A DNA stretch of 64,000 nucleotides from Bordetella hinzii LMG 13501 (GCF_001548475.1 NZ_LRUJ01000012.1:1-64000), one strand, 5' to 3'. Positions 26,865-35,421 are shown, counted from the stretch's first letter. Translations and numbers: made by a program. The notes: a model not told the origin generated them from the sequence alone.

Positions 26865-28130
26865 GTGAATCCTTTGCTGTCTGTTGTCGAACGCAAGCTC
26901 ACCGCGCTGCCGGTGTCCGTGCAACTGCAAATGCCCGATGGAACCGTCCTGGGGCCGCCCGAAGCCAAGGTGCGCTTCATCGCCCGCGACAAGGGGGCGC
27001 TGGCCCACCTGGCCGAGGGCGCGGTCGGCGTGCTGGGCCAGGATTATGTCGAAGGGCGTATTGATATCCAGGGCCGCATGCGCGATGTGATGGCCGCCGC
27101 GGCCGCCCTGCTGCCGGGGTCGCCGGTCGAGGCGGCGCGGGGCGGCTGGCTGACCGAACTGATACGCAAGGTCACTTCCGTCTGGCGGCACTCCGTCGAG
27201 CGCGACGCCAAACAGATCGAGTTCCACTATGACCTGTCGGATGACTTCTACGCCTTGTGGCTGGATCCGCGCCGGGTCTACTCCTGCGCCTATTACCGCG
27301 AACCCGGGATGACACTGGCCCAGGCCCAGGAGGCCAAGCTGGATCTCATCTGCCGCAAGCTGCGGCTGCGCGAGGGCGAGCGCTTTCTGGATGTGGGCGC
27401 GGGCTGGGGCGGTCTCTTGCTCTGGGCGGCGGAAAACTACGGCGTGGACGCGACAGGCATCACGCTCTCGCGCAACCAGCATGCCCATGTGAACCGCCTG
27501 ATCGAGGCCAAAGGCCTGTCCGGGCGGGTGCGCATGGAGCTGCTGGATTACCGCAAGCTCGACGAAAGCCAGCCCTACGACAAGATCGCCTCGGTCGGCA
27601 TGTTCGAGCACGTGGGCCGCGCCCAGCTGCCTGGCTACTTTGCCAAGCTGCGCAATCTGGTCAAGCCGGGCGGCCTCATCATGAACCACGGCATCACCGC
27701 CGCAGGCGTCTACAACGCCGAGCTGGGCAGCGGCATGGGCGAGTTCATCGAGAAATACATCTTCCCGGGCGGCGAGCTGACCCATATCAGCAGTGTGCTC
27801 GAGGCGGTGACCGGAGGCGGGCTGGAGGCCTGCGACGTCGAAAACCTGCGGCCGCATTACGCGCGCACGCTATGGGCCTGGAGCGACGAGCTGGAGTCCA
27901 AGCTGGACGAGGCTTCGCGGATTCTGTCGGGCGAGCAGGGCGCGCGTTCGCTGCGCGCCTACCGGCTGTACCTGGCGGGTTGCGCCATGGCGTTCGAACA
28001 TGGCTGGATCGCCTTGCATCAAATCCTGGTGAGCACCCCGGCCAAGGGCGATGACCAGGAGTTGAACTACCCGCCGGACCGCCAGTATCCCTGGCGACGC
28101 GAATACATGTACCAGGATGTCAAAGCCTGA
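26865..28130 (+). CDS. cfa: Cyclopropane-fatty-acyl-phospholipid synthase
   Basis: 421 residues from GTG 26865, preceded by GGAGAGGG. It transfers a methylene group from S-adenosylmethionine to cis double bonds of membrane phospholipid chains, stiffening the membrane under acid or stationary stress. An N-terminal lipid-binding part is followed by HYDLSDDFYALWLD (about 121-134), the SAM motif FLDVGAGWGG (174-183), SVGMFEHVG, and the C-terminal PWRREYMYQ. It is slightly longer at the N-terminus than the core methyltransferase, as expected for Cfa. It is divergent from the exporter gene and ends in its own terminator. Confidence 0.94.
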   Translation: MNPLLSVVERKLTALPVSVQLQMPDGTVLGPPEAKVRFIARDKGALAHLAEGAVGVLGQDYVEGRIDIQGRMRDVMAAAAALLPGSPVEAARGGWLTELIRKVTSVWRHSVERDAKQIEFHYDLSDDFYALWLDPRRVYSCAYYREPGMTLAQAQEAKLDLICRKLRLREGERFLDVGAGWGGLLLWAAENYGVDATGITLSRNQHAHVNRLIEAKGLSGRVRMELLDYRKLDESQPYDKIASVGMFEHVGRAQLPGYFAKLRNLVKPGGLIMNHGITAAGVYNAELGSGMGEFIEKYIFPGGELTHISSVLEAVTGGGLEACDVENLRPHYARTLWAWSDELESKLDEASRILSGEQGARSLRAYRLYLAGCAMAFEHGWIALHQILVSTPAKGDDQELNYPPDRQYPWRREYMYQDVKA

Positions 28131-28132
28131 AG

Positions 28133-28158
28133 ACAGCCCCGCGAGGGGCTGTTTTTTT
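28133..28158 (+). terminator. Intrinsic terminator of cfa
   Basis: The stem ACAGCCCC / GGGGCTGT with loop GCGA and seven T residues, starting two bases past the cfa stop codon. Confidence 0.95.
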
Positions 28159-28159
28159 G

Positions 28160-28620
28160 CCCGGAATCCAGCCGCCGCCAGGCCTTGAAACCGACTTTAC
28201 CCAGGTCAAAATCCAATAAATTGGTAACTTAATGAAACCAAGGCGTCGTGTTTTTTGTTGCACCGCAACGGGAGGGGAATGCCCGGCGCGGCGTCCTGCC
28301 GCTAAGGACTTTCCCTAGGCGCTGGAGGGGCGGAATGCTACGGAATGTAATCGCGAAAGCTTGGTCGCGTTGGCAAAATCGTCTAACATGCTGCCTTCTT
28401 CATTGAGTTTCTTTCAATTTTCTGCGCCGTGATTGCCGGGCCTGCCCGGGAAGAGTGGCGCTGTCATCCGGAAAGCCTGCCCCCCGGGCCGCGCTTTCTG
28501 CTGTGAGTGTCGGTTTGTATTGGCGGTTTTGCCCGTCTTCCGCACAACCCCCTTAGCTCCACGGCATGGCCAGCGATGTCTCGCATTGGCTGTGTCCCTG
28601 AACCTATGGAGGCAAAAGCC
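28160..28620 (+). other. Long intergenic region and leader before proX
   Basis: About 460 bases without a credible gene. Bases 28195-28260 are markedly AT-rich and contain the short palindrome CCAATAAATTGG (28213-28224) and a GTTGC-ACC-GCAAC hairpin (28257-28269). The candidate proX promoter lies at 28361-28389, leaving a leader of about 225 bases. No known riboswitch pattern is recognised. Osmotic regulation could act here, but the sequence alone does not show how. Confidence 0.5.
28361..28389 (+). promoter_or_regulatory. Candidate proX operon promoter
   Basis: TTGGTC (28361-28366), a 17-base spacer, and TAACAT (28384-28389). It fits spacing rules but is only a moderate match. Confidence 0.35.
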
Positions 28621-29616
28621 ATGCGTTTCACCCCCTTGAAGGCCCTGGCCGCAACGGCCCTTCTTTCCGTTTTCGCCGGCGCCGCCCATGCCGCGCCCCA
28701 ATGCGAAATCAAGCGCCCCGTGAAGTTTGGCGGGATGAACTGGGAATCCAACCTGGTCCTGGTCGACGTAGAACGTTTCATCATGGAAAAGGGTTACGGC
28801 TGCAAGACCGAAGTCCTGCCCACCGAGACCTTGCCCGCCCTGGCGGCCCTGGAGCGCGGCGATCTGGACATCAATACCGAGATCTGGCTGAACAGTGTCG
28901 CCGCGCCCTGGGAGAAGGCCGAAAAGACCGGCAAGGTCAAGCGCGTGGGCGATGTCTACCTGGGCGGCGAGGCCTGGTTCATCCCGCGCTACACGGCCGA
29001 GCGCTATCCCGAACTGAAGTCGGCGGCCGACCTGCCGAAGTTCAAGGACAAATTCAAGGATCCCGAAGAACCGGGCAAGGGGCGTTTCTACGGTTGCCCG
29101 GCCGGCTGGGGCTGCGAGGTGACGAGCGCCAATCTGTTCCACGCGCTCAAGCTCGATGACAGCTTCACCCTGTACTCGCCGGGTACCGGCGCCGCCCAGA
29201 AAGCGGCCTTGATGTCGGCCTACAAGCGCAAGCAGGATGTGGTGTTCTATTACTGGTATCCGACGCCCCTGGTGGGCGCCATGGACCTGGTCAAGCTGGA
29301 ACTGCCGCCCTACGACGCCGAGAAGCACAAGTGCCTGACCGCGCCCAAGTGCGACAACCCCCAGCCCAGCGCCTATCCGGACAACCCCGTCTTCACGGCG
29401 GTGAACACCGCCTTCTCGCAAGAGGCGCCCCAGCTGACTGAATTCCTGTCCAAGGTGGCCGTGCCCCGCGAACAGATGGACGAAACGCTGGCCCACATGG
29501 AATCGTCGGGCGACGACTCCGCCGACGTGGCGCAGTGGTTCCTGAAGAACAAGGCCGATGTGTGGAAGAAGTGGGTGCCCGCCGATGTGGCCACCCGTGT
29601 CCAGGCCTCGCTCTGA
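28621..29616 (+). CDS. proX: Glycine betaine/choline-type ABC substrate-binding protein
   Basis: 331 residues. A signal peptide (MRFTPLKALAATALLSVFAGAAHA, cut near 24) is followed by an OpuAC/ProX-type binding fold. Aromatic residues suited to a quaternary-ammonium cage are seen in GGMNWESN, YLGGEAWFIP and FYYWYPTPL. Four or more Cys in the mature chain (for example GCPAGWGC and KCLTAPKC) suggest disulfides. The start is ATG 28621, with GGAGG (28609-28613) before it. It should capture betaine or a related osmolyte in the periplasm for the ProW-ProV membrane complex next door. Confidence 0.88.
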   Translation: MRFTPLKALAATALLSVFAGAAHAAPQCEIKRPVKFGGMNWESNLVLVDVERFIMEKGYGCKTEVLPTETLPALAALERGDLDINTEIWLNSVAAPWEKAEKTGKVKRVGDVYLGGEAWFIPRYTAERYPELKSAADLPKFKDKFKDPEEPGKGRFYGCPAGWGCEVTSANLFHALKLDDSFTLYSPGTGAAQKAALMSAYKRKQDVVFYYWYPTPLVGAMDLVKLELPPYDAEKHKCLTAPKCDNPQPSAYPDNPVFTAVNTAFSQEAPQLTEFLSKVAVPREQMDETLAHMESSGDDSADVAQWFLKNKADVWKKWVPADVATRVQASL

Positions 29617-29625
29617 GGCCATGCC

Positions 29626-29662
29626 GGCCCCTCCCCGGGGCCGGGGGCGGCCCTCCGCCCCC
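29626..29662 (+). other. Two stable hairpins between proX and proW
   Basis: GGCCCC-TCCCC-GGGGCC (29626-29642) is followed immediately by GGGGGCGG-CCCT-CCGCCCCC (29643-29662). No T-run follows, so they are not standard terminators. Position right after a binding-protein gene fits 3'-end mRNA protection that raises proX above proWV. Confidence 0.6.
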
Positions 29663-29748
29663 ATCCGGCCGCGCTGGCCGCGATGATTTTCCCGAACATG
29701 CATTGACCGCCGCGATGGCATGCAATCTCCCGGAAGAGGAGTTCTCCG

Positions 29749-30606
29749 ATGTTTCCTGAATGGATACCTGCGAAATCCGTACGCGGGGCGATCGACAGTT
29801 TCGTCGATCACCTGGTAACCAATTACGCCGACACCCTTGAAGCCCTGGCCAGTCCCGTGCTGAAGGTGCTGGTCTGGCTTGAACAATTGCTGCGCACCTC
29901 CCCTTGGTGGGCCGTGGTGCTGGCCACGGTGGCGATCGCCTGGCTGGTGAGCCGGCGCATCGGCTTGAGCGTGGCCATGGGCGCGCTGCTGTGCGTGATC
30001 GGCTTTCTCGGCCTGTGGGACGCCGGCATGCAGACGCTGGCGCTCATGATCATGGCCGCCGGCCTGTCGGTCGTCATCGGCATTCCGCTGGGCATTCTCA
30101 TGGCCCGCGTGCAATGGCTGCGCTCGGCCATGCTGCCCGTGCTGGACGTGATGCAGACCATGCCCAGTTTCGTCTACCTGATCCCGGTGGTGATGCTTTT
30201 CGGCCTGGGCAAGATCCCGGCCCTGATCGCCACCGTCATCTATGCCGTGCCGCCCCTGATCCGCCTGACCGATCTGGGCATCCGTCTGGTGGACCGCGAG
30301 GTGCTCGAAGCCTCGCGCGCCTTCGGCGCCAATTCCCGCCAGCAGCTGTTCGGCGTGCAACTGCCGCTGGCCCTGCCCAACATCATGGCCGGCGTGAACC
30401 AGACCACGATGATGGCCCTGTCCATGGTGGTGATCGCTTCGATGATCGGGGCGCGCGGGCTGGGCTACGAGGTGCTGCTGGGCATCAACCGCCTGGAGGT
30501 GGGCCGTGGCCTGCTGGCGGGCCTGGGCATCGTGGTCCTGGCCGTATTGTTTGACCGTATTACGCAATCCTATGGACAGCGTGTGCGGGTGGGAGGCCAA
30601 CGATGA
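29749..30606 (+). CDS. proW: Glycine betaine-type ABC transporter permease
   Basis: 285 residues, about six helices. The permease EAA loop, which docks on the ATPase, is seen as EASRAFGANSRQQLFGVQLPLALP. The conserved opening of the transport domain is GLSVVIGIPLGILMAR, and LDVMQTMPSFVYLIP is characteristic of OpuA/ProW permeases. AGAGGA lies before the ATG. It works with ProV as the membrane channel. Its last codon overlaps the proV start (ATGA), giving translational coupling. Confidence 0.92.
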   Translation: MFPEWIPAKSVRGAIDSFVDHLVTNYADTLEALASPVLKVLVWLEQLLRTSPWWAVVLATVAIAWLVSRRIGLSVAMGALLCVIGFLGLWDAGMQTLALMIMAAGLSVVIGIPLGILMARVQWLRSAMLPVLDVMQTMPSFVYLIPVVMLFGLGKIPALIATVIYAVPPLIRLTDLGIRLVDREVLEASRAFGANSRQQLFGVQLPLALPNIMAGVNQTTMMALSMVVIASMIGARGLGYEVLLGINRLEVGRGLLAGLGIVVLAVLFDRITQSYGQRVRVGGQR

Positions 30607-31832
30607 GCAAGATTGAAGTCAAGAACATCTACAAGATCTTCGGGCCGCATCCGCAGAAATGCCTCAAGGCCGCGCAGGATGGCATCAGCAAGGAAGCGCT
30701 GCTGGCCGAGACCGGCCATACCCTGGGCCTGCGCAATATCAGCCTGTCGATAGACGAAGGCAGTATCTTCGTCATCATGGGTTTGTCCGGTTCCGGCAAG
30801 TCCACGCTGATCCGCCATTTCAATCGCCTGATCGAGCCCAGCGCCGGCCAGATCCTGGTCGATGGTGTCGACGTGGTGAGCTTGAACAAGCGCGATCTGG
30901 AGACTTTCCGCCAGAAGAAGATGAGCATGGTCTTTCAGCGCTTTGGCCTGTTCCCGCATCGCACGGTGCTGGACAACGCCGCCTACGGGCTGGCCGTACA
31001 GGGCGTGGCCCGGGCCGAGCGCGAACAGCGCGCCCGCCACTGGCTGGAGCAGGTAGGCCTGAGCGGCTTCGAGTCGCAGTATCCGCATCAGCTGTCCGGC
31101 GGCATGCAGCAGCGTGTCGGCCTGGCGCGGGCGCTGGCCACCGACGCCGAGATCTTGCTGATGGACGAGGCTTTCTCGGCCCTGGACCCGCTCATCCGGC
31201 GCGAGATGCAGGACCATCTGCTGCAGCTGCAGGCCAAGCTGAACAAGACCATCGTCTTCATCACGCACGATCTGGACGAGGCCCTGCGCCTGGGCAACCG
31301 CATCGCCATCCTCAAGGACGGCGAGCTGGTCCAGGAGGGCACGCCGGAGGACATCCTGCTCAGTCCGGCCAACGATTATGTGCAGGCCTTCCTGCAGGAC
31401 GTGAACCGCACCAAGGTGCTGAATGCCGCGCATGCGGTCAATCCCTCGCGCCTGACGCTGACCATGCGCTCTCGTGCCGCGCATGCGCTGGAGCGCATGC
31501 GGGCGCTCAGCTACGAGTATGCCCCGGTGCTGGATGGCAAGCGGCTGGCGGGGATCCTGACCGAGCAGGCGGCCGTCCGGGCGCAAGAAGAAGGCGCCCG
31601 GGATGTGTCGCGCTATGTCGAGGATCTTGCCTCCGTGCCGGCCACGGCCGGCCTGGACCAGGTGTTGTCGCAGCTGGTGCACAGCGACCAGCCGGTGGCC
31701 GTCACCGGCGAGGACGATGAGTTCATCGGCATGCTCTCGCGCAAGAAGGTCGTCGAGTTGGTCGCGCCCGTGGTGGCCGAGAACAACGAGGCGGCCGCGC
31801 AGCAGGACGATCCGGGGAACACCCAGGGCTAA
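30603..31832 (+). CDS. proV: Glycine betaine-type ABC transporter ATPase with CBS domains
   Basis: 409 residues. The nucleotide-binding domain has Walker A GLSGSGKST (60-68), Q-loop Gln112 in VFQRFGLFPHRTV, signature LSGGM (164-168), Walker B LLMDE (185-189) and HDLDEA. The C-terminal 120 residues carry a CBS pair, a regulatory module which in the homologous OpuA senses ionic strength. The N-terminal segment IYKIFGPHP.KCL is typical of ProV. The gene order here (binding protein first, ATPase last) is the reverse of E. coli proVWX. Confidence 0.93.
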   Translation: MSKIEVKNIYKIFGPHPQKCLKAAQDGISKEALLAETGHTLGLRNISLSIDEGSIFVIMGLSGSGKSTLIRHFNRLIEPSAGQILVDGVDVVSLNKRDLETFRQKKMSMVFQRFGLFPHRTVLDNAAYGLAVQGVARAEREQRARHWLEQVGLSGFESQYPHQLSGGMQQRVGLARALATDAEILLMDEAFSALDPLIRREMQDHLLQLQAKLNKTIVFITHDLDEALRLGNRIAILKDGELVQEGTPEDILLSPANDYVQAFLQDVNRTKVLNAAHAVNPSRLTLTMRSRAAHALERMRALSYEYAPVLDGKRLAGILTEQAAVRAQEEGARDVSRYVEDLASVPATAGLDQVLSQLVHSDQPVAVTGEDDEFIGMLSRKKVVELVAPVVAENNEAAAQQDDPGNTQG

Positions 31833-31866
31833 GCCTGGGCAGGCCGCCAAAGCGGGGCTATGATGG

Positions 31867-31896
31867 GACCCCTTCGTCAGGGGTCTTCCCCTTTTT
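31867..31896 (+). terminator. Probable terminator after proV
   Basis: The 7-bp stem GACCCCT / AGGGGTC with a five-base loop is followed after a short gap by a run of five T residues. It lies between proV and the tautomerase gene; the gap before the Ts makes it imperfect. Confidence 0.55.
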
Positions 31897-31909
31897 CCCG
31901 GAATCCGCC

Positions 31910-32284
31910 ATGCCCATCCTGAATGTCCAGATCATGCAGGGCCATACGCCCGCCGCCAAAGCCGCCTTGCTCAAGGGGCTCAGCCAGGCTGTCGTCGACA
32001 GCATCGCCGCGCCAGTCGCCAGCGTGCGTGTCACGCTGCACGAGGTGGCCCCGGAGCACGTCATCGTGGCCGGGGAGCTGGGCAAGGCAATGGCCCTCGT
32101 CACGGTGGACTTGATCGCCGGGCGCAGCGTCGAGCTCAAGGCCGCCCTGATCGCTGCCCTGAACCAGGCAGCCTGCGACAGCATCGGCATCAGCGGCCAG
32201 GACGTCCGGGTGGTGCTGCGCGACGTGCCCAAGACCGATATGGGCGTGGCCAATGGCCTGAGCGCGGCCGCCGCCGGACGCTAA
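31910..32284 (+). CDS. Fused tandem tautomerase (4-oxalocrotonate tautomerase family)
   Basis: 124 residues, about twice the 60-residue length of a single 4-OT subunit. The first half begins MPILNVQIMQGHTPAAKAALL, with the catalytic Pro2 that becomes the N-terminus. The second half, from about residue 62, repeats the pattern (MALVTVDLIAGRSVELKAALI) but has no Pro at the matching place. Each half has the amphipathic helix and the VRV strand (SVRVTLHEV, DVRVVLRDV). Such fused enzymes act as trimers of pseudo-dimers on keto-enol or dehalogenation chemistry. The substrate is unknown. Confidence 0.82.
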   Translation: MPILNVQIMQGHTPAAKAALLKGLSQAVVDSIAAPVASVRVTLHEVAPEHVIVAGELGKAMALVTVDLIAGRSVELKAALIAALNQAACDSIGISGQDVRVVLRDVPKTDMGVANGLSAAAAGR

Positions 32285-32332
32285 GGCGCGAGTATGATGT
32301 TTCTCTGAGATAACCATTCAAGGAGGAACATC

Positions 32333-33514
32333 ATGAAAGAAGTGCTAGTCGTCGCCGGCGCCCGTACCGCGATCGGCGATTTTGGCGGCGCCCTGAAGGA
32401 TGTGGCGCCCTGCGACCTGGGCGCCACCGTCATCCGCGAGGCGCTGAACCGCGCCGGCGTCAAGGGCGACGAAGTGGGGCATGTCGCGGTGGGCAATGTC
32501 ATTTGCACCGAGCCGCGCGACATGTATCTGTCCCGCGTGGCGGCCATCAGCGCCGGCATCAGCAAGGAAACCCCCGCTTTCAACGTCAACCGGCTGTGCG
32601 GCTCGGGCCTGCAGGCGGTGGTGTCGGCCGCCCAGGGCATCATGCTGGGAGACGCCGAGATCGCCGTGGCGGCCGGCGCCGAGAGCATGAGCCGCGCGCC
32701 GTACATCGCCCAGGGCCAGCGCTGGGGCGCGCGCATGGGCGACAGCGTCATGATCGACATGATGACCGGCGCGCTGTCGGACCCCTTTGGCCGCATGCAC
32801 ATGGGTGTGACGGCGGAAAATGTGGCGGCGCGTTTCGGGATCAGCCGCGCCGACCAGGATGCCTTGGCCGCCGAGTCGCACCGCCGCGCCAGCGCCGCCA
32901 TCGCCGCCGGCCATTTCAAGGATCAGATCATCCCGGTCACCCTCAAGACCCGCAAGGGCGATGTGGTCTTCGAGGTGGACGAGCATGTGCGCGGCGATGT
33001 GACCGCCGAGAGCCTGTCCAAGCTCAAGCCGGTGTTCCAGAAAGAAAACGGCACGGTCACCGCGGGCAACGCATCGGGCCTGAACGACGGCGCGGCGGCG
33101 CTCGTGCTCATGGAAAGCAGCGTGGCCGCCCGTCGCGGCGCCCGGCCCCTGGCCCGCCTGGTAGCCTATGCCCATTCGGGCGTGGACCCCGAAATCATGG
33201 GCATCGGGCCCGTGCCGGCGACGCAGGCCGTGCTCAAGCGCGCCGGGCTGACCGTGGACCAGCTCGACGTCATCGAGGCCAACGAGGCCTTCGCCGCCCA
33301 GGCTTGCGCCGTGACGCGCGAACTCAAGCTGGACCCGGCCAAGGTCAATCCCAATGGCAGCGGCATCAGCCTGGGCCATCCCATCGGCGCGACCGGCGCC
33401 ATCATCACCGTCAAGGCCTTGTACGAGCTGCAGCGCGTCAAGGGCCGCTATGCGCTGGTGACGATGTGCATCGGCGGCGGGCAGGGCATCGCGGCGGTGT
33501 TCGAGCGCGTCTGA
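32333..33514 (+). CDS. Acetyl-CoA acetyltransferase (beta-ketothiolase)
   Basis: 393 residues, the standard length. The acyl-enzyme Cys89 lies in NRLCGSGLQ, His349 in GHPIGATGA and the base Cys379 in CIGGGQG. Substrate-binding NEAFAAQ is intact. It condenses two acetyl-CoA to acetoacetyl-CoA or runs thiolysis of 3-ketoacyl-CoA. Because it lies alone, without phaB or fad genes, polyhydroxybutyrate synthesis and degradation are both possible. AAGGAGGA precedes the ATG and a strong terminator follows. The 48-base gap to the tautomerase suggests possible read-through. Confidence 0.93.
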   Translation: MKEVLVVAGARTAIGDFGGALKDVAPCDLGATVIREALNRAGVKGDEVGHVAVGNVICTEPRDMYLSRVAAISAGISKETPAFNVNRLCGSGLQAVVSAAQGIMLGDAEIAVAAGAESMSRAPYIAQGQRWGARMGDSVMIDMMTGALSDPFGRMHMGVTAENVAARFGISRADQDALAAESHRRASAAIAAGHFKDQIIPVTLKTRKGDVVFEVDEHVRGDVTAESLSKLKPVFQKENGTVTAGNASGLNDGAAALVLMESSVAARRGARPLARLVAYAHSGVDPEIMGIGPVPATQAVLKRAGLTVDQLDVIEANEAFAAQACAVTRELKLDPAKVNPNGSGISLGHPIGATGAIITVKALYELQRVKGRYALVTMCIGGGQGIAAVFERV

Positions 33515-33532
33515 ACCCGGTCCCGGAAAACA

Positions 33533-33557
33533 GGCGGCCCTGCGGCCGCCTTTTTTT
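33533..33557 (+). terminator. Intrinsic terminator of the thiolase gene
   Basis: The stem GGCGGCC / GGCCGCC with loop CTGC and seven T residues, 18 bases after the stop codon. Confidence 0.95.
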
Positions 33558-33570
33558 GCAGCTTGCGGTT

Positions 33571-34194
33571 TCAGTAGCCCAGCGACTCGATGCGATAGGC
33601 CCGCTGCCCGGTGGCCAGCCAGCCTCGCGGCTGCCGGCTGTCGAGGCTCAGGCGCAGCGTGCTGCCCAGCCTGAAGGCCTGGAGCAGCCTGTCGGTTTCG
33701 GGGCTGGAAAGCGGCGCATCCAGGCAGCCCGCGGCCGTGGGGCTGCCGCGCTGGCTGAATAGCGCGCAGGCCCTGCCTTCCAGCCGCTGGAGCATGCCGA
33801 CCTGCACGTCGAGATAGCGCAGGTGGCCCTGCTCATCGGGCAGGACGGGCCGGGGAGCGCGATCGGCGTGCAAGGTGGCGGACAGGCCCAGGCAGAGGTT
33901 GCGCGGCAGGCTGTCGGCCTCGGCCGGCGGCGTGGCAAGCAGCGTGCCGCCTTCCGGGCGGCTGAGGTATTTGCCGTCGGCCAGGCCATAGGCGCCGGGG
34001 GGTAATGCGCGCAGCTGCGAGACCAGTTCGGGCTGGCGGGCTTGCTCGACCGACAAGGCTTGATAGAAATCGGGACAGTGCCCATGGCCGGGACCGACGA
34101 GCAGTGGGCGCGGCCAGGGTTGCGCCTGGGCCGCGCCGGCCAGCATGCAGGCCAGCAACAGCAAGGGCCGGCGGGCAAGAGGCAGGATGGGCAT
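33571..34194 (-). CDS. Secreted protein of unknown function (second of a pair)
   Basis: 207 residues. Signal peptide (MPILPLARRPLLLLACMLAGAAQA, cut near 24), then a Pro/Leu/Arg-rich mature domain with Cys residues at GHCPDF, NLCLGL, GRACALF and AGCLDA, which may pair as disulfides in the periplasm. No catalytic motif recognised. The start is ATG 34194. It lies 11 bases after the other secreted gene, so the two form one unit. The frame is supported by the signal peptide and by protein-like composition. An overlapping longer frame in the same phase upstream looks like antisense noise. Confidence 0.65.
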   Translation of the reverse strand: MPILPLARRPLLLLACMLAGAAQAQPWPRPLLVGPGHGHCPDFYQALSVEQARQPELVSQLRALPPGAYGLADGKYLSRPEGGTLLATPPAEADSLPRNLCLGLSATLHADRAPRPVLPDEQGHLRYLDVQVGMLQRLEGRACALFSQRGSPTAAGCLDAPLSSPETDRLLQAFRLGSTLRLSLDSRQPRGWLATGQRAYRIESLGY

Positions 34195-34205
34195 GCGCGG
34201 GCCTG

Positions 34206-34652
34206 CTAGGGCTGGATCTGCGTGATGCGGAAGGCTTCCTGGGTCTGCACGGGCGCGTAGCGCTTGGTGTGGTCCAGGTAGACCTTGAGCGGGCGATTTT
34301 CGATCAGGCTGTCCGCCAGGCGCGAGGCCTCGCGGGCGGGAGCGCAGCCGGCGACGACCAGTTCCTGCCCGCGGCCGAAGAGCGCGCAGACGATATCGGC
34401 TCGGCGCTCCAGGGCGAGGGTGCGGACATCGGAATAGAAGCCTATGCCCTGGGCGTCCAGCTTGCGCCTGGGACCCGCCGGATCGCGGTATTCCGTCCGG
34501 ACCCCGCTCATCAGGTCCTGCGCCCAGGGCGGGACCTGGCCGATCATCCCGCCTTGCTGCATGAAGGAGAAAGCCCGCGCCGGCCCGGCCGCCGGCATGG
34601 CGGCCAGCAGCACGAGCGCCAGGCGGCATGCAGGATGATAAAAGGGACGCAT
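34206..34652 (-). CDS. Small secreted protein of unknown function (first of a pair)
   Basis: 148 residues. Signal peptide MRPFYHPACRLALVLLAAMPAAGPARA (cut near 27), then a mature domain of about 120 residues. It contains two Cys (DIVCALFGRG and VVAGCAP), likely to be linked, and a basic C-terminal stretch KVYLDHTKRYAPVQT. No known domain is recognised. It is upstream of a second small secreted protein and downstream of the LOG-type gene, on the same strand. Confidence 0.65.
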   Translation of the reverse strand: MRPFYHPACRLALVLLAAMPAAGPARAFSFMQQGGMIGQVPPWAQDLMSGVRTEYRDPAGPRRKLDAQGIGFYSDVRTLALERRADIVCALFGRGQELVVAGCAPAREASRLADSLIENRPLKVYLDHTKRYAPVQTQEAFRITQIQP

Positions 34653-34739
34653 TTGGTCGGTCCTGGGGACATAAAGGATCGACCATACCGAGCGCTGGCG
34701 AGGCCCAGGGCCGCCGGGCGGGAGAATCAGCCCAGTCTG

Positions 34740-35405
34740 TCAGGCCGGCAGCGAGGGCGCGTACTGCTGTTGCGGCGATTGTTTCTTGCGGTGGAAATCC
34801 ACCACATGGCGCACGACCTTCTCCGGATCGTCCTCGATGATGAAAAGATCCAGGTCATGGGCGCCGATCATGCCGTTGCCCAGCAGCTGCTCGCCCAGCC
34901 AATCGATCATGCCGTGCCAGAACTCGCTGCCCACCAGCACGATGGGCGCCGGCGGCACCTTGCCTGTCTGGATGAGGGTCAGGGCCTCGAACAGCTCGTC
35001 CAGGGTGCCAAAGCCCCCGGGCATGGATACATAGGCCATGCTGTGCATGAAGAAGGTGGCCTTGCGGGAGTAGAAGTACTCGAACGACAGGCTGATGGTC
35101 TGGTAGGCGTTGTTGTGGGCCTCGTGCGGCAGGCTGATATTCAGGCCTATGCTGGTGCCGCCAGCCTCGTAGGCGCCTTTGTTGGCGGCTTCCATGATGC
35201 CGGGGCCGCCGCCGGCGATGACCGCGAAACCCTCGCGGGCCAGGGCCGCCGAAATGGCGACGCTGGTCTCATAATAGGGAGAGTTACGGCTGATCCGGGC
35301 GCTGCCGAACACGCTCACGGCCGGCCCGATATCCGCCAGCCTTTCGGCCGCGGTCCGTATCTCTGACATAATCACCGGAATTTGTTTGCCGGCGGGTGTG
35401 TCCAT
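34740..35405 (-). CDS. LOG-family / TIGR00730-type Rossmann protein
   Basis: 221 residues. It shows both LOG family motifs: the nucleotide-binding GGGPGIMEAANKGA and PGGFGTLDELFE, equivalent to PGGxGTxxE. Members release free bases from nucleoside monophosphates (cytokinin-type phosphoribohydrolase activity) or are still uncharacterised. This one belongs to the larger 'possible lysine decarboxylase' annotation group, a label now known to be wrong for most. Start 35405 is chosen since AAAGG lies before it. An ATG at 35423 would overlap the polA start codon on the other strand (shared CATG). Confidence 0.87.
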   Translation of the reverse strand: MDTPAGKQIPVIMSEIRTAAERLADIGPAVSVFGSARISRNSPYYETSVAISAALAREGFAVIAGGGPGIMEAANKGAYEAGGTSIGLNISLPHEAHNNAYQTISLSFEYFYSRKATFFMHSMAYVSMPGGFGTLDELFEALTLIQTGKVPPAPIVLVGSEFWHGMIDWLGEQLLGNGMIGAHDLDLFIIEDDPEKVVRHVVDFHRKKQSPQQQYAPSLPA

Positions 35406-35421
35406 CTCTGCCTTTGTAACC

